Positions 12,305 to 13,787 of a stretch of DNA of 13,787 nt are shown piece by piece. This stretch comes from Candidatus Peribacterales bacterium (lineage in GTDB: Bacteria; Patescibacteriota; Gracilibacteria; Peribacterales; Peribacteraceae). Under the pieces are notes generated by a model. It ran no database searches and had not been told where the DNA came from. It saw nothing but the letters and a program-made list of their open reading frames with translations. The position numbers and the translations under genes were made by a program. Position 1 is the first letter of the stretch. Every line of letters begins with the position of its first letter. The stretch lies in the NCBI GenBank assembly GCA_021731345.1, contig JAKFXO010000015.1:1-13787 (forward strand). The letters run 5' to 3'.

Positions 12305-13627
12305 ATGTCACTACAACTCCGTACATCTCTGGCTCTTAGTGTCGTGCTGACATTGCTTGTGCCTTTCGTGCCTACGGCTTTTGCCGCTGGCTCCATGACA
12401 CTTCTGATGGTTCCGCATTGCACAGAACAGTCTGGATGTCCTGAATACGCAGTCGCTGATGCCGAACACTTCACAACAGGCCAACTGGCTGCTGGTGATA
12501 TTGTCGATATTGATGTCCTTGTGCGCGGCTCGGACTATGCAAGCGTTCGCTCTGTACGCTCATGGATCAAGTACGATCCAAAAGTACTCGAAGCACGAAG
12601 TGTTGAGATGACATCAGCAATTTCCTCTCCTACGCCTGGTGAACAGAATATTGAGAAATCGACTGGTCTCATCAAAATTGGCGGAAGCTCAAGCAATGGA
12701 TTCACATCAGCTGACACGCGCGTTGCCCGCGTTACATTTCGCGTCATGGAAACGACGACTGACACGGAGCTCTCCTTTCATGGATACAACGATGTAGGAA
12801 CTGGCCAGACCGGCGTGAACGGTAAAAAGAGTAGCAACAGCCCGCTCGATCAGGGCGCGCTTCCTCCTGCTCCATGCTTCAATAACATTCTTGGCTGTGG
12901 CGATATTGCCACTCCGCTTCTCTCGGGCCAACCGGGAAAGCTGACAGTGAAGCTGTCTGCCCCTGCGCTGCAGGGAAGCATTCTTACGGCACAAGCAGCA
13001 GAAGTCTCGAGTTCCTCATCCTCAAGCTCTAGCGCATTTGTGAACTGGGAAGTACAACAGACAGGAGGCGGAGTCGCCAACATGAGTTCATCTGTAACGA
13101 CGTCGTCTTCTTCGTCCGCCTCTTCTCTCACGGGACAAGACAGCACGTTCGGCATTTTGCAGGTACAGGATGTTCGTGTGACGACGAAAGATGATCTCAT
13201 CTTCCTTGGTTGGCAGGCACTCAAGAGTGCTGAGCTTGCGGGGTACAACGTCTACTACGGAACGATCAGCGGCCGTTATATCCAGCGCCGAAGTCTTCCT
13301 GCTACATCAACAAGTCTCGTGCTCAGAGATTTGGTACCAGGTACGACGTATTACCTTGCAGTACGTGCCGTTAACACACAGAACCAGGAAAGCGTCTTTA
13401 GCCAGGAGGTCTCTGTGACAGTCGGCAAACCTGAAACTGCAACATCTCCTATGACAAAGCTTCCATTGGACTCAGGCGCGGTCGGTGGAAACCCGATTGA
13501 AACCCGAGGTGGTACAACCATCAAAGGTGAAACAGGCTCAGCAAGCGTCTTTGCTTGGCTGCTTGCAGGCTCGGCTCTCATTGGCACCGCTTTCGCGTTC
13601 CGCCGCCAACTAGTCCTTCCTTCCTAA
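12305..13627 (+). CDS. Membrane-anchored surface protein with cohesin-like and fibronectin type III domains
   Basis: 440 residues. The signal peptide is 1-28 (LALSVVLTLLVPFVP, cleavage near AFA-AG). A cohesin-like beta domain at about 60-160 shows GDIVDIDVLVRG (64-75), WIKYDPKVLEARSV (87-100), STGLIKIGG (119-127) and ADTRVARVTFRVM (136-148), the usual order of cohesin strands. C39/C45 and C191/C198 bracket it and could form disulfides. Ser-rich linkers (about 234-243, 261-274) precede an FnIII domain at about 284-374 (GYNVYYGT, LRDLVPGTTYYLAVRAVN). A C-terminal hydrophobic segment (about 413-432) followed by RRQ is a stop-transfer anchor; no clear LPxTG sortase motif is seen. No Shine-Dalgarno precedes ATG 12305. 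Probably displays the cohesin outside the cell to hold the dockerin protein encoded just upstream or dockerins elsewhere. Confidence 0.85.
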   Translation: MSLQLRTSLALSVVLTLLVPFVPTAFAAGSMTLLMVPHCTEQSGCPEYAVADAEHFTTGQLAAGDIVDIDVLVRGSDYASVRSVRSWIKYDPKVLEARSVEMTSAISSPTPGEQNIEKSTGLIKIGGSSSNGFTSADTRVARVTFRVMETTTDTELSFHGYNDVGTGQTGVNGKKSSNSPLDQGALPPAPCFNNILGCGDIATPLLSGQPGKLTVKLSAPALQGSILTAQAAEVSSSSSSSSSAFVNWEVQQTGGGVANMSSSVTTSSSSSASSLTGQDSTFGILQVQDVRVTTKDDLIFLGWQALKSAELAGYNVYYGTISGRYIQRRSLPATSTSLVLRDLVPGTTYYLAVRAVNTQNQESVFSQEVSVTVGKPETATSPMTKLPLDSGAVGGNPIETRGGTTIKGETGSASVFAWLLAGSALIGTAFAFRRQLVLPS

Positions 13628-13787
13628 ATGTTCGCTGACGATTCCATCGCTGGCTGGAACGCAACGGATGACGAAGTCGTCGTCCCTGTGCGGCAATCTG
13701 CAACTCAGGCAGCAGAAAAACAGGCAGGCCCTGCTACTGACATAGCTCACGGCAATGCAGATCATATCGTGCTCCATCATCAAGGTG
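13628..13787 (+). CDS. 5' part of a third gene in the cohesin operon (runs off the window)
   Basis: ATG 13628 follows the cohesin gene's TAA with no spacer (TAAATG), indicating translational coupling. The frame stays open to the window end (53 codons): MFADDSIAGWNATDDEVVVP then a Gln/Ala-rich stretch and His-containing HIVLHHQG. There is no signal peptide at the N-terminus. Too little is visible to assign a family. Confidence 0.6.
   Translation, partial: MFADDSIAGWNATDDEVVVPVRQSATQAAEKQAGPATDIAHGNADHIVLHHQG

Noticed and set aside
13010..13125. Serine-codon repeats as a possible DNA repeat array or CRISPR-like element
   Set aside because: They are in-frame Ser-rich linkers of the cohesin protein, with irregular spacing. 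No CRISPR array is seen in the window.
1..13787. Recoded UGA (glycine) as in some CPR lineages
   Set aside because: Long conserved genes have no in-frame UGA, and csrA and the small membrane gene end sensibly at UGA.

Overview
The window looks like a chromosomal segment of a bacterium with moderate GC and a compact genome, plausibly Candidate Phyla Radiation/Patescibacteria (Peribacteria/Peregrinibacteria-like). This placement is an inference from three things: housekeeping genes mixed with secreted SLH, cohesin and dockerin proteins; unrecognised small genes beside greA and gyrB; and frequent leaderless start sites. No marker gene was available to prove it. Long ORFs contain no in-frame UGA and two genes appear to end in UGA, so the standard bacterial code fits.

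Left part (1-3722): the 3' end of a Pro/Ala-rich protein gene converges on a large minus-strand gene for a secreted protein with SLH repeats and a beta-propeller. A good rho-independent terminator lies between them, oriented for the minus-strand gene. Upstream is tRNA-His(GTG) on the minus strand, with encoded G-1 and CCA. Its leader holds a truncated second copy of the tRNA 5' half. Its promoter lies back to back with that of the next plus-strand gene.

Middle (3723-9215): an unrecognised 238-aa gene, then hisS (histidyl-tRNA synthetase, close to its cognate tRNA), then an A+T-rich two-gene unit of unknown function that looks foreign. These converge on a minus-strand pair: gyrB and a small two-helix membrane protein overlapping its stop codon.

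Right part (9216-13787): csrA with a structured, GGA-containing leader and a terminator; greA; and a small coiled-coil gene whose stop codon overlaps that of convergent holA (DNA polymerase III delta). Divergent from holA is a probable surface operon. It encodes a minimal secreted or anchored dockerin protein with two canonical calcium-loop repeats, then a membrane-anchored protein with a cohesin-like domain, Ser-rich linkers and an FnIII domain, then a third gene starting directly after the cohesin stop and running off the window.

Across the window, several start codons (3723, hisS, gyrB, greA, dockerin, possibly the gene at 10361) lie about 7-11 nt after a sigma70-type -10 box. Their mRNAs should be leaderless or nearly so. 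csrA is the clear exception, with a long leader and a strong Shine-Dalgarno. The most interesting items are the cohesin/dockerin pair, the half-tRNA in the tRNA-His leader, the leaderless promoter pattern and the csrA leader.
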